15,321 bases of DNA. It comes from an uncultured Methylococcaceae bacterium (GTDB lineage Bacteria > Pseudomonadota > Gammaproteobacteria > Methylococcales > Methylomonadaceae). The position numbers were made by a program, and so were the translations under genes. Under the pieces are notes generated by a model. That model made no database searches. It saw only the letters and a program-made list of their open reading frames with translations, and had not been told where the DNA came from. Positions 1-9,000 of the stretch are shown here, in pieces; position 1 is the first letter of the stretch; every line of letters begins with the position of its first letter. The stretch is from NCBI GenBank assembly GCA_903939355.1, contig CAJAHC010000325.1:1-15321 (forward strand), read 5' to 3'.

Positions 1-13
1 ATCAAATAATAAA

Positions 14-33
14 GTGTACCCGTAGGTGTACCC
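14..33. repeat. Short direct repeat at the left window edge
   Basis: The 8-base unit GTGTACCC occurs twice (14-21 and 26-33), separated by GTAG, giving a period of 12 bases. Read on the minus strand this is two copies of GGGTACAC downstream of the radC stop. Closely spaced GGGTACA-type repeats are known beside some P4-like integrase genes, where they may act as arm-type binding sites. No integrase is inside this window, so that reading is only a possibility. The repeat itself is directly visible. Confidence 0.5.
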
Positions 34-74
34 ATTTACATAAACTAAATTATATTTATTTTAAAATCAACTTG

Positions 75-752
75 TTATGCTAATTGCCCATGCTCTGCGA
101 ATGAATAAGGTTCACCATCGCCAATAATGAAATGATCCAACACTCGTATATCGAATAAGGCTAGTGCTTGCTTAAGTTTCTCGGTTATTTGTTTGTCAGC
201 TTGGCTGGGTAGTGTGATGCCTGATGGATGGTTATGGGCAAAAATGACGGCTGCTGCATTATAATGTAGTGCTTGTTTGACGACTTCTCGAGGATAAACA
301 CTTGCACCATCTATTGTTCCTTTAAACAATTCATCTAGCTGGATAACCCTGTGCTGGTTATCCAGAAATAAACAGGCAAATACTTCGTAACTATAGCCGC
401 GCAATTGTGCGCTCAGATAGGCTTTAGTAATTTCTGGACTGGTTAATGCGTTCCCACGCTGGAGAATTTCTTTAAAATGACGTTTAGCCATTTCCAGTAC
501 TGCCTGAAGTTGAGCATATTTTGCACTCCCCAAGCCGTGCCCTGCACAAAAATGTTGTTGATCAGCATTTAGCAAGGCTTTTAAAGAGCCAAATTCCACA
601 AGTAATTCGCGAGCCAATGCTACTGCTGACTTACCGGCAGTTCCTGTTCGTAAAAAAATGGCTAACAGCTCAGCATCAGTTAAGGCGGCTGAACCTTTGT
701 GTAAAAGTTTTTCTCTAGGCCGATCTTCTATCGGCCAATCTTTAATGGCCAC
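75..752 (-). CDS. radC: RadC family protein (UPF0758, JAB/JAMM domain)
   Basis: This is a 225-residue protein of the RadC/UPF0758 family, close to the usual proteobacterial length of about 220. The N terminus carries the family signature around [12 protein letters not shown], followed by a helix-hairpin-helix-like stretch near residues 70-84 ([11 protein letters not shown]). The C-terminal JAB/JAMM metal site is intact: His173, His175 and Asp186 in the HNHPSG...SQAD motif. The frame stays open to a TTG at 782, but the family start matches a GTG at 752 giving MAIKDWP, so that start is preferred; no good Shine-Dalgarno sequence is visible for either. The cellular role of RadC is unsettled: the old DNA-repair assignment for E. 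coli was withdrawn, and the fold suggests a metal-dependent hydrolase. It lies 80 bases downstream of the DUF1348 gene on the same strand and is probably independent of the DAB operon. Confidence 0.93.
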   Translation of the reverse strand: MAIKDWPIEDRPREKLLHKGSAALTDAELLAIFLRTGTAGKSAVALARELLVEFGSLKALLNADQQHFCAGHGLGSAKYAQLQAVLEMAKRHFKEILQRGNALTSPEITKAYLSAQLRGYSYEVFACLFLDNQHRVIQLDELFKGTIDGASVYPREVVKQALHYNAAAVIFAHNHPSGITLPSQADKQITEKLKQALALFDIRVLDHFIIGDGEPYSFAEHGQLA

Positions 753-832
753 TAGACATATTTTATGTGAGTTAAAAAGCAAGCATAGAAGAATAAGTCA
801 TTCTTTGCCATAAAAGTGCTTATAATTAATCG

Positions 833-1312
833 CTAAAGTTGCAGGTCGGTTAAGCCAGGATGATCGTAAGGTCGTACACCCTTTGGCCAGTGGAATTTTC
901 TATCATATTCATTAATCGACAAATCATTGATACTGGCATAGCGGCGCTGCATCAGTCCGTTAGGGTCGAACTCCCAATTCTCATTACCGTATGAACGGAA
1001 CCATTCTAATTGGTCATTATGCCATTCGTAAGCAAAACGAACGGCAATTCGATTACTTTCAAAGCACCAAAGTTCTTTTATTAAGCGATATTCTTGTTCC
1101 TTGGACCATTTGTTAGTCAGAAATTTTATAATTTGCTCGTGCCCTCTATGAAACTCATTACGGTTCCGCCATTGGCTGTCTATGGTATATGCCAAGGCGA
1201 CACTTTTTGGGTCTTGATTGTTCCAAGCATCTTCAGCCATGCGTACTTTTTGGATGGCGCTGTCAAGAGTAAATGGTGGATATGGAGGGCGACTATTATG
1301 AATAATGTTCAT
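833..1312 (-). CDS. NTF2-like DUF1348 family protein
   Basis: This 159-residue protein closely resembles the DUF1348 branch of the nuclear transport factor 2-like superfamily, which are small cone-shaped alpha+beta proteins. Family-typical stretches are visible: SQWRNRNEF near residues 46-54, [22 protein letters not shown] near 76-97, [11 protein letters not shown] near 106-116 and the C-terminal [13 protein letters not shown]. Length is normal for the family, and there is no signal peptide or membrane segment, so it is probably cytosolic. Members have no settled biochemical function; the fold often holds small ligands or acts as an isomerase or dehydratase, but no catalytic set can be assigned here. 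It starts at ATG 1312 with only a weak ribosome binding site. The terminator at 1348-1372 separates it from the upstream operon, so a functional link with inorganic carbon uptake is not implied. Confidence 0.88.
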   Translation of the reverse strand: MNIIHNSRPPYPPFTLDSAIQKVRMAEDAWNNQDPKSVALAYTIDSQWRNRNEFHRGHEQIIKFLTNKWSKEQEYRLIKELWCFESNRIAVRFAYEWHNDQLEWFRSYGNENWEFDPNGLMQRRYASINDLSINEYDRKFHWPKGVRPYDHPGLTDLQL

Positions 1313-1347
1313 TGAGTGCTTTGTAATGGTGGTCTTTTTTTTATATT

Positions 1348-1372
1348 AAAAAAGCCATTAGTTTATTGGCTT
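1348..1372 (-). terminator. Rho-independent terminator of the DAB/Nuo-like operon
   Basis: On the minus strand AAGCCA (1372-1367) pairs perfectly with TGGCTT (1357-1352) across a 9-base loop, and the stem runs straight into a T run (1353-1348). The hairpin overlaps the stop codon of the last operon gene (1363-1365). The stem is short and has few G-C pairs but the position and U-tract are right. It would end transcription of the operon before the DUF1348 gene. Confidence 0.7.
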
Positions 1373-2907
1373 AATAATCCTAATAGTTCATTGTTTTTCA
1401 TAATTGGCTGCTCTAATAGGCTAGATATCCAAGCTTCTGCAGCAACTTGATTGGTTTCAAGTAGGGTATTTGGAGAAAAGCCAAAGACTAAAATTAATAA
1501 TGCCGGTATGCATAGAATAGCCAATTCGCGTGGACGCAAATCTTGTATCTTATTAATGGCATTTTGTGTGATGGGTCCGAAAAAAGCTTTGCGAGTGAAC
1601 GAGAGCATATAAGCAGCACTCAGTATTGCTCCAGCAAGCGCCGTGAAACCTAAGCTATGGTGAGCTGTTAATGCGCCAAATATCAACAATAATTCAGCAG
1701 GAAAACCACTAGTGCCGGGAAGTCCTATGCTGGCAAGTACAAAGAAAAAGTAAAAGGTGATTAAGCGTGGCATTACTTTAGCTAATCCGCTTAAGTGTCG
1801 AATCTCAGTACTGCCTAATCTATGCTGAATAAAGCCGGCAATTAGCATTAACGAGCTTGAAATTAGAGTAAAGTTAACCAGTTGAAAAATTGCCCCTTGA
1901 ATGCCCTGTATAGTTAAGGATGAAATACCGATTATTATTAAGCCAACGTGGCTAATACTGGCATAAGCCAGTAAGCGCCGTAAATTGGTCTGTTGCAATG
2001 CAATTAATCCAGCGTAAATAAGGGTAATAGCACCTAAAATGCCCAAGGCCCAGCTATATTCAACAGCGGCAGATGGAGCTAAAGGTATGGCAAAGCGCAG
2101 GATGCCGTATATACCAAGCTTTAGACCCAGCAATAAGGATGTTAGTTGTGTTGGACCTTCCATGGCTACGCTAGGTAACCAGGTATGAAAAGGGAAAAAA
2201 GGTGCTTTTACAGAAAATCCTAGTAGGAATAGTGTGAAAACAATGGGTTGTAGATTGTCTGGTAGCTTTGTTTCTAATAATAAAGGTAAACTGAACGATA
2301 GGTTTTGAGAAAGAGTACCTCCCACATCATTAGCGTGATTAATAGCCAAAATAATTACAGCAAATAATAATGGCACCCCACCAGCAAGCATAAATAATAT
2401 ATATTTCATTGCGGCGGTTCGACGTTCAGGACCTATTCCCCAAAGACTGATCAAAAAGAAAATGGGTGGTAAAGTGAGCTCCCAAAATAAAAAGAATAGG
2501 ATTGTATCCAATGCTAAAAAAACACCGATAGTGACGCCTTCCAATGCTAGTAATAATGCAAAATGGAAGCGTTGTTGGTGTTGCACAGAATTCCAGGAGG
2601 CAATAATTGCTATTACTGTCAGTAAAGCTGACATGGGTAAAAATAATACTGATATGCCGTCAATGCCTATTAAATACTCGATGTTCAAGTTTGGTATCCA
2701 AGCATAGTGTTCCACTAGTTGAAAGTGGTTTCCATCGGATGGATTAAATAAAAACAATGCGATAAGTGTCAAGACTAATTCAAGGCTGGCAATTATTAAG
2801 GTAATTTTTTTAGCCAGATTTATGTTGCAGGTTATTCCAGTTATTATTGCGCCCAATAAAGGCAATAAAATAGTAAAGCTAAGTAGCGGAAAACTGACGT
2901 TATTCAT
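1363..2907 (-). CDS. Complex I NuoM-like antiporter subunit (C) of a DAB-type operon
   Basis: This is a 514-residue integral membrane protein of the proton-conducting transporter family (PF00361), most like NuoM/NdhD. Key channel residues aligned by motif with E. coli NuoM are present: Glu143 in FWELTLPP (E144), Lys234 in FSVKAPFFPFHTWLP (K234), Lys263 in GLKLGIYGILRF (K265), and Glu405 in LPGTSGFPAELL (E407). A Lys usual after the QTD motif is replaced by Arg (QTNLRRLL, around 306-312). The gene starts one base after the stop of the preceding NuoM-like gene and is last in the operon, ending in a terminator. By family it should translocate protons or other cations across the inner membrane; with dabA in the same operon it probably helps energise inorganic carbon uptake. 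It is closer to its neighbour NuoM-like B than to NuoM-like A, suggesting tandem duplication. Confidence 0.88.
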   Translation of the reverse strand: MNNVSFPLLSFTILLPLLGAIITGITCNINLAKKITLIIASLELVLTLIALFLFNPSDGNHFQLVEHYAWIPNLNIEYLIGIDGISVLFLPMSALLTVIAIIASWNSVQHQQRFHFALLLALEGVTIGVFLALDTILFFLFWELTLPPIFFLISLWGIGPERRTAAMKYILFMLAGGVPLLFAVIILAINHANDVGGTLSQNLSFSLPLLLETKLPDNLQPIVFTLFLLGFSVKAPFFPFHTWLPSVAMEGPTQLTSLLLGLKLGIYGILRFAIPLAPSAAVEYSWALGILGAITLIYAGLIALQQTNLRRLLAYASISHVGLIIIGISSLTIQGIQGAIFQLVNFTLISSSLMLIAGFIQHRLGSTEIRHLSGLAKVMPRLITFYFFFVLASIGLPGTSGFPAELLLIFGALTAHHSLGFTALAGAILSAAYMLSFTRKAFFGPITQNAINKIQDLRPRELAILCIPALLILVFGFSPNTLLETNQVAAEAWISSLLEQPIMKNNELLGLLSQ

Positions 2908-2908
2908 C

Positions 2909-4465
2909 TTAATTACCTTCAGTTGGGGAGGTAATTTTTTCGGTTTGTTGGGAGCTATGTATAGGATAATGCTGGCCTATATCGGAGGCTTCTTGATCTA
3001 TGAAGTTTAGCCATGGTGTTGAATAAAAACCAGTAACAATCAGTAATGAACAGATCACTAAGGTAATAATACGTTCTTCTTTGACGGGATGGTGGATAGC
3101 GCCATCAGGCTGATGGGCTCGAATTGGAGTTGCTATAAACATTTGTTGAAACGCGCGTAGTAAGAAAGCTGCAGCAAGAACATTGCCTATTAATATTGAG
3201 ATAGCGAGTAACCAACCGTCTTCTTCGATTACCCCTTCAATAAGTAAATGAGCTGCGTCATATCCTGGCGTTCCAGGCATTACTATAGTTGATAGCGCAG
3301 AAATTAAAAATAGTAATGCTATGGCAGTATTGGTATCAAATAATCCACCTAGTCGTATGATAAAGGCAGTGCGTGTGCGTTCATAAATTAAACCAACACT
3401 AAATAACATGCCGGCTGTGGCAAGACCATAAGCAATGGATAGTAACAGGCTGCCTTCCAAACCGTATTCGTTAAAGCAGAAAATACCAATAACCAGCATT
3501 CCTGTATGGCTGACAACAGCAAAGGCCAGTAAGCGACGAATATTAATTTGCATCAGGGCAAGTAACGCGCCATAAAAAATACTGATCAGACTTAAAGTCA
3601 ACACAAATTCAGCCCATTGTTCAGCAACGCCGGGGACTAGTGGTAGGATAAAACGGATAACGGCATAAATACCTAGCTTTAAGCCTACCATAAAAATACT
3701 GCAACTTGCGACAGTACCTTGTTCGGCAAGTACCGGTAACCAGCCATGAAATGGGAATAAAGGCATCCGAATAGCGAAACCAAAAAACAAGAGTATAAAA
3801 ATCAATACTTCGTCATGTAAGTAAGCGTTATTCTGTTTTATTGTAAGCCAGTCAAACGTTAGTGCATGATCTGCATTAATTAAGCCAAAACCGAGTAACA
3901 TAAAGCCGGCCAAAGTCATTAATAAACCACTGCCCCAGTATTGCATTAATAGAGTAACGACCCAGCGTCTGTTTTTTCCGGTTCCGGCATGTGTTGTTAA
4001 TAAAATAACCGGAATAATTTCTAGCATACACCATAACCAGAATTGCATAAGATTAAGGGCTGAAAAAGCACCGATTAATATGCCTTCATATCCTAAAAGG
4101 CAACCAATAAACAATCGATCATTAACATGTCGGGTAATAACGGTATAAATTAAAGCGAGCAAAGTTAGAACAGCAGTCAGTGGAATAAATAGAATATTGG
4201 CACCATCGACACCGACACTATAACTGAGCCAAGCGAAGTGAAATTGTTCTGCGAGATGAATGCTGGGATTATCGGAATCAAAAACAGCTAACAGATAAAT
4301 GCTAAGTATGGCTGTTAAAATGGAGCCTGCAAAAGCAAATCGAAGGGCAATAGTGGTTGACCGTGAGCATAGAATGGCAACCATCGTTACAAGAGGAACA
4401 AAAGTCAATGTGGTTAGTAGCGGGAAGGCTGTGGATTCTGACCAAGGAGTAACTGTAATGTCCAT
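2909..4465 (-). CDS. Divergent NuoM-like antiporter subunit (B) of a DAB-type operon
   Basis: This is a 518-residue polytopic membrane protein of the same PF00361 family. The ATG at 4465 (MDITVTPW) is preferred over an upstream in-frame TTG at 4483, because it lies 7 bases after the upstream stop and has GAG about 7 bases before it. Conserved family features include SVGVDGANILFIP near 83-95, Glu149 in WCMLEIIP, and Lys263 in GLKLGIYAVIRF. Two positions that normally carry charged channel residues are altered: the mid-membrane Lys of the VKMP motif is Arg233 (AIRMPLFPFHGWLP), and the C-terminal Glu equivalent to E. coli NuoM E407 is Ala405 (MPGTPGYDAAH). The C-terminal tail (about 487-518) is hydrophilic. 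It is probably a structural or specialised ion-translocating partner in the DAB-like complex. Family membership is clear; an impaired or altered channel is inference. Confidence 0.87.
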   Translation of the reverse strand: MDITVTPWSESTAFPLLTTLTFVPLVTMVAILCSRSTTIALRFAFAGSILTAILSIYLLAVFDSDNPSIHLAEQFHFAWLSYSVGVDGANILFIPLTAVLTLLALIYTVITRHVNDRLFIGCLLGYEGILIGAFSALNLMQFWLWCMLEIIPVILLTTHAGTGKNRRWVVTLLMQYWGSGLLMTLAGFMLLGFGLINADHALTFDWLTIKQNNAYLHDEVLIFILLFFGFAIRMPLFPFHGWLPVLAEQGTVASCSIFMVGLKLGIYAVIRFILPLVPGVAEQWAEFVLTLSLISIFYGALLALMQINIRRLLAFAVVSHTGMLVIGIFCFNEYGLEGSLLLSIAYGLATAGMLFSVGLIYERTRTAFIIRLGGLFDTNTAIALLFLISALSTIVMPGTPGYDAAHLLIEGVIEEDGWLLAISILIGNVLAAAFLLRAFQQMFIATPIRAHQPDGAIHHPVKEERIITLVICSLLIVTGFYSTPWLNFIDQEASDIGQHYPIHSSQQTEKITSPTEGN

Positions 4466-4472
4466 CAGCGTC

Positions 4473-6035
4473 TCAAAATACAATCAACAAGATTATTAAT
4501 ACAAACAGTACCAGATAGCGTGGCCTTAATATTAACTCTTCAAATTTATTGGCGGCGTGACCCAGTTTTCGGCCGTACATAATTCCGTCTTTATTGACGT
4601 CACGTAAGACAAAGCGATCTTCAAACCAATGTGTAATGCCGGCAAACCATTCCGTAAGTTTACCCGCTAACCCAGTGCCGTGACTAAACCCATCAATATC
4701 GTTATCCAGTTGAGATCCCAGACGTTTTTCTTCAAGTTCTGCTATGGAAGATATTGTGAGAATGGCAGGAGCAGGGGATCCCATTATGTAATCAATAACG
4801 TGATCATCAAAATAGCTAAGATCATGAGCCAGTCGATTAATAGGTCTTATCAAGGTCCAGTCAGATATTTGATCCAACCAGAGGCGCTGCAATGAGCTAA
4901 TATAGCCCCATCGTATTTTTGAAATCACAGGTACAATGGGCTTTATTGGGTTGCCTAGTAAATTATGCATAAGTGATGGTGCAGTTAAAAACAGATAGCA
5001 GCGAACTATTGCATGCGCGCAAAGATGCCAGCTTGCCAGTTGCCAAAAGCCAAGTCCACAGGCCATAAACATTAGGCCAAGTTGACCCGATGTAGCAAAA
5101 ACCAATGAGCTTTTAATATCAGTCTGAGTTAAACCAACCATAAAGCTATAAACTGCTGTTATACCTCCTACGACTACGAGCATAGCCATAGCTAATGGAG
5201 CTTGTTCAAAAAGGGGTTCTAACAGGCAAACAATATAAACGCCTGCATGTACCATAACAGCACCATAAAAAATTGCGCTGGAAGGTGTGGGCCCTTCAAG
5301 CGCTCTCGCCAACCAAGGTGTAAAAGGCAGTTGCGCTGACTTGGCAAATGCCGCTATGGCAAAGCACATTGCAATGGCGGTGGCCTCACTTTTATCAAGT
5401 TGTGACGGGATGGCATTCAAGTCAGCCCAATTAATACTGTCGACCCAAAAATAAGTAAAGGCTATCCCTAGAATAAATAGGGTGTCACCAATACGATTGG
5501 TAACAAATACTCTAGTGGCATTTATCACTGCAATCGGACGATGGTATGCATAAGCTATTAATAGATAAGAGCAGAGTCCGGCAATTTCCCAGCCGAAAAA
5601 GGTACCCACTGCATTACCCGATAGTACAAGTAATAGCATGCTCGAAGCAAAGAGGCTCAAGATAAAGAAAAATCGGTGGAAGCCAATTTCTCTGTGCATA
5701 TAATTGATAGAAAAGCGCATAATCACAACCAAGAGCAATGCAAATAAGGTTGCCAATACAACACCAAATCCAGTGCTAATGAAGTTTATTTGAATATTTA
5801 ACGTGTCACTGTATAACCAGTGTCCAAGCAATACTGATCCTGTATTTTTTTTCAGTAAATCAGCAATCAGTAATGTCAGAGCAAGTAAGAAAGACATGCT
5901 CATAGACCAAGTGGCGATAATTACAGTCTTGTTTTCACTGGCTTCGCCACGGAGCACGCCTGATAAAATACCAATACCAATAAGTATGGCGGCAGCAAAT
6001 GGTAATAAGGGTATTAGAATCACTAAAGCATCCAT
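4473..6035 (-). CDS. dabB: NuoL/NdhF-like membrane subunit, probable DabB
   Basis: This is a 520-residue NuoL-like antiporter subunit located directly downstream of dabA (3-base gap), the position expected for the ion-coupling partner DabB. NuoL signatures are visible: Glu150 in FFGWEIAGLCSYLLI, the NRIGDTLFILG motif with Asp184, Lys232 in AKSAQLPFTPWL, GPTPSSAIFYGAVMVHAGVY near 248-267, and Lys308 in TQTDIKSS. The His in the canonical NuoL SALIHAATM motif is replaced by Tyr257, with His263 six residues later, and the Lys of the HAFFKALLFL motif is Arg345 (HAIVRCYLFL). It is shorter than the roughly 610-residue NuoL and lacks the normal lateral helix; instead a soluble stretch (about 375-500) precedes one last hydrophobic helix (505-520). 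DabB energises DabA by cation flow; that role is inferred from context and family. The ATG at 6035 has GGAA/AAAGA upstream. Confidence 0.85.
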   Translation of the reverse strand: MDALVILIPLLPFAAAILIGIGILSGVLRGEASENKTVIIATWSMSMSFLLALTLLIADLLKKNTGSVLLGHWLYSDTLNIQINFISTGFGVVLATLFALLLVVIMRFSINYMHREIGFHRFFFILSLFASSMLLLVLSGNAVGTFFGWEIAGLCSYLLIAYAYHRPIAVINATRVFVTNRIGDTLFILGIAFTYFWVDSINWADLNAIPSQLDKSEATAIAMCFAIAAFAKSAQLPFTPWLARALEGPTPSSAIFYGAVMVHAGVYIVCLLEPLFEQAPLAMAMLVVVGGITAVYSFMVGLTQTDIKSSLVFATSGQLGLMFMACGLGFWQLASWHLCAHAIVRCYLFLTAPSLMHNLLGNPIKPIVPVISKIRWGYISSLQRLWLDQISDWTLIRPINRLAHDLSYFDDHVIDYIMGSPAPAILTISSIAELEEKRLGSQLDNDIDGFSHGTGLAGKLTEWFAGITHWFEDRFVLRDVNKDGIMYGRKLGHAANKFEELILRPRYLVLFVLIILLIVF

Positions 6036-6038
6036 TCT

Positions 6039-9000
6039 TTAAGTTTCCATTAGAGTAGGTTGTTTAATCAGCATGGGCTGGACAGGTAGGCTCTTATCAC
6101 GATAACAATCAGATGAGTTGTCACGTAGTGGCGGTATTTTTGTATTAGTTTGCCATAGAATAAATCCTGTTCCACGCTCGAAAATGAAGATTTCACCGCT
6201 GTCAGGATCTTTAGTGCTCAAATGGAGCCAGCCACCAGCTATTAGTTCACGTAAACTTTCTTGTTCAGAATAAATTCGTTCCAGCACTGATGTTTTGGCC
6301 TCTACCACTAACTGCAAGCGCATAGCCTCATGAATTTCAACCATTTGTTGAGGTAGGCCGGTACGTAAATCACTGCCGCCACCTTCCATTACACCGAAGA
6401 GGCCGGTGATGTTATGGGTCACTTTAGAGCCACAACCCAATCGTTCATTATTAATGGTTGAGAAATAATATTCCAGATTAATGCCCGCTCCCACAGGGGC
6501 GACCGCTAATAAAATACCTTCAAGTATTTTGCCATCGGCATCTTGGGTTGGGTCATAAGAAATCAGGAATACTCGGCGGTCAAAGAAAGCGCCTTGTGTT
6601 ATTGATCTTCTCCCTACTACTGCTGAAGCATTGGTGGCATGGCCCAATTCTGGCCTGGCCTGAGAGAAATCAGAGGCACGTTCTTCTACATGCGCTAAAG
6701 CTTCTTTTGGGGTGGGTTTGCGTGGTGCAGAAGCGAGTCGGCGACAACGTTCGTGCGCTGACATAAGTTGAGCATGTCTTAATTCTAGTTGTAGTTTTTT
6801 GAAGCCGGCAAGTCGGTCTTTTGGAATGTCAGTGAGATCAAGCCAGCTAATAGCTTCAGTGCAGGTGTTGTGTTCTGCGCCAATAAACCAAGTATCAACC
6901 GGTATATTGATGCCACATTCAGCTAATTGTTTTCGTATTTCGGGGCGATTAGCCATTGCTGCGAAAACACGGGCATTAGGCCCGCCATGACGACCACTGC
7001 AGGCACCGCAGTCATAGGCGGCTAAATGAGGATTATTTTGACTCATAGAGCCGTGCCCCATCAACACAACTAATTCTGAAAAGCCATAAGTCAAACCTAT
7101 GTTGCGAAGTAATTCCGCAACTCTTGCTACTTGTTCGTTATCTGTAAAGCCCAGTTTAGGGTGATTCGCTGAGGCAATTGTTGAGTGATCAGTTGAGGTG
7201 AAAGCTAGCCGAGTCTTCACTTCTGGTGATTGCCATTTCGCCATGTCAGCTAGTAAGCCCTGCTGGTATTTTGGCAGTAGAGATTTTGCTAGTAAACCCA
7301 ATAAAGCTAGTGGTGCAATCGCATCAATAATAGGATGAGATGATATCAGATTTCGACGTAAACCATTTTGTAGGAAATTTGCAACCAGTTGATTAAGCTT
7401 ACGTCCACGGTGATGGCTTTTTAATAATTTGTCATTATCACCGCATCCTATTTCTTGAACTTCATGGGTGGGTGTCACAGCTACTGGGCATAATGCAGTT
7501 ATTTTGCTATCATCCAAGCCTTTATAATTCATGGCGATTCCAAAAAAACCAGCGGCACCAAGTGTTTCAATCGTAGGGTTGAGTTCTTCAAGATGACGAC
7601 GAAAACCTTCTTCACGATCATCCATGCAGAATATTATCTGGGATTTAGGGCGTTTATTGCGTTTGGCCCAGCGACCGCGATTATGATTGGCGTGCAAAGC
7701 TTGAAAAAAGCTTTCTCGGTAATTTAATTCATAAGCATAAAGCCATATCTCATTACGTTTATTGATATTAAACGCATCCAGTAGAGTTAACATTGCCAAG
7801 AGATCTTTTTGTTCTATTGCTTCGAGATGGGCGCTATTGAGTCCCAAGTGCTGGCATAAGCGGAATAGACGCCAACCACTTTTTTGTGCAGTGTGTCCGG
7901 TATTGTTTTCAATTAGGGCGCTACATTGCCAAGTCCAAATTAATTCAGCAAGTTGTAGCCAATCGTTTCGGTTATGTCGATCGGGATCAGCTTGAATAGT
8001 TAATGATTCTGCTTGTTGAACCAAGTATTCCGGCAAGTTGCCTTGGTAAAGAAACTGGCGAACAGTAAATTCTGACAGGTTTTTCTGAAAGTAAGATTTG
8101 ATTGCAGTTGATTTAGCAGGAATTTTCCAGATATCCATACATATTTGATTTAGCCATAACCTATCCAAGGTAAGTCTAATTGCAAGGTAATCGACTAATG
8201 TTGGTGCAGTATCGTTTGTCACTTGATATTGAGAGTGATGCTGACGCCAGTTGATAATGCCTGACCAACCGGGTAGTTCAAGTGCCAGTTTTTGTAGGTA
8301 ACCTTCCCATCTTATTTGCGGTATTTCTAATTGGGTTAGTTGTAGGATGATGGCATCAATAGCATCCTCAGGTAACTCTGACATAATTTGTTGCCAGTCT
8401 GGCAAGTCATGTAAAAAAGGATTTGCATCATAAATTACGGTTGTTCGCCAAGCATTATAAGGCCCTAATTGTTTGCGATCAGGTAGTTGCCAGGGAGCTA
8501 TTCCCTCATCCATTGCTGATGCACAGATGCGTATTAATTGTGGTCGAACAGAGTCAAGTATATCTACTCCACTTAATTTAAGTATTAATCCTCGAAATGT
8601 AATGTTGCTACCTAATTGAGCAAATAATTCATCAAGAGCTACTGAGTCAGAATGATGGTGTGACGTTTCTTGTTGTAGCATGGCCTGATGTGCGGCAAGC
8701 CATTCTTCAGTATGTTCAACTGATAAGTCCAGTAGTGCTTCAGGATGGAGAGCAGCCTGCTGTAAATCAAGCTTATTTAGTATACTTTGCCAAAGCTGCT
8801 TAATAACAGTAGGTTGATGAGGGTTGTTTGCAAATAATTGATTACGAACTGCTGGTGGAATATCTGTTTGTGCTTTATTTAAAGCATCAAACTCTTCTAT
8901 TTGCCAATTTAACTGGCTGATATTAATGCCCTCCAGATCGAATAAAAGTGCAATGGTGTAAATATCTTTTCGTTGGATAGTGGTTTCTTGTATGGAACAG

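Noticed and set aside
753..782. Ten-codon N-terminal extension of RadC from a TTG
   Set aside because: The conserved RadC start matches the GTG at 752; the extra residues are not family-like.
4466..4483. Six-codon N-terminal extension of NuoM-like B from a TTG overlapping the upstream stop
   Set aside because: The ATG at 4465 has a better codon and ribosome binding position, although the overlap start cannot be excluded.
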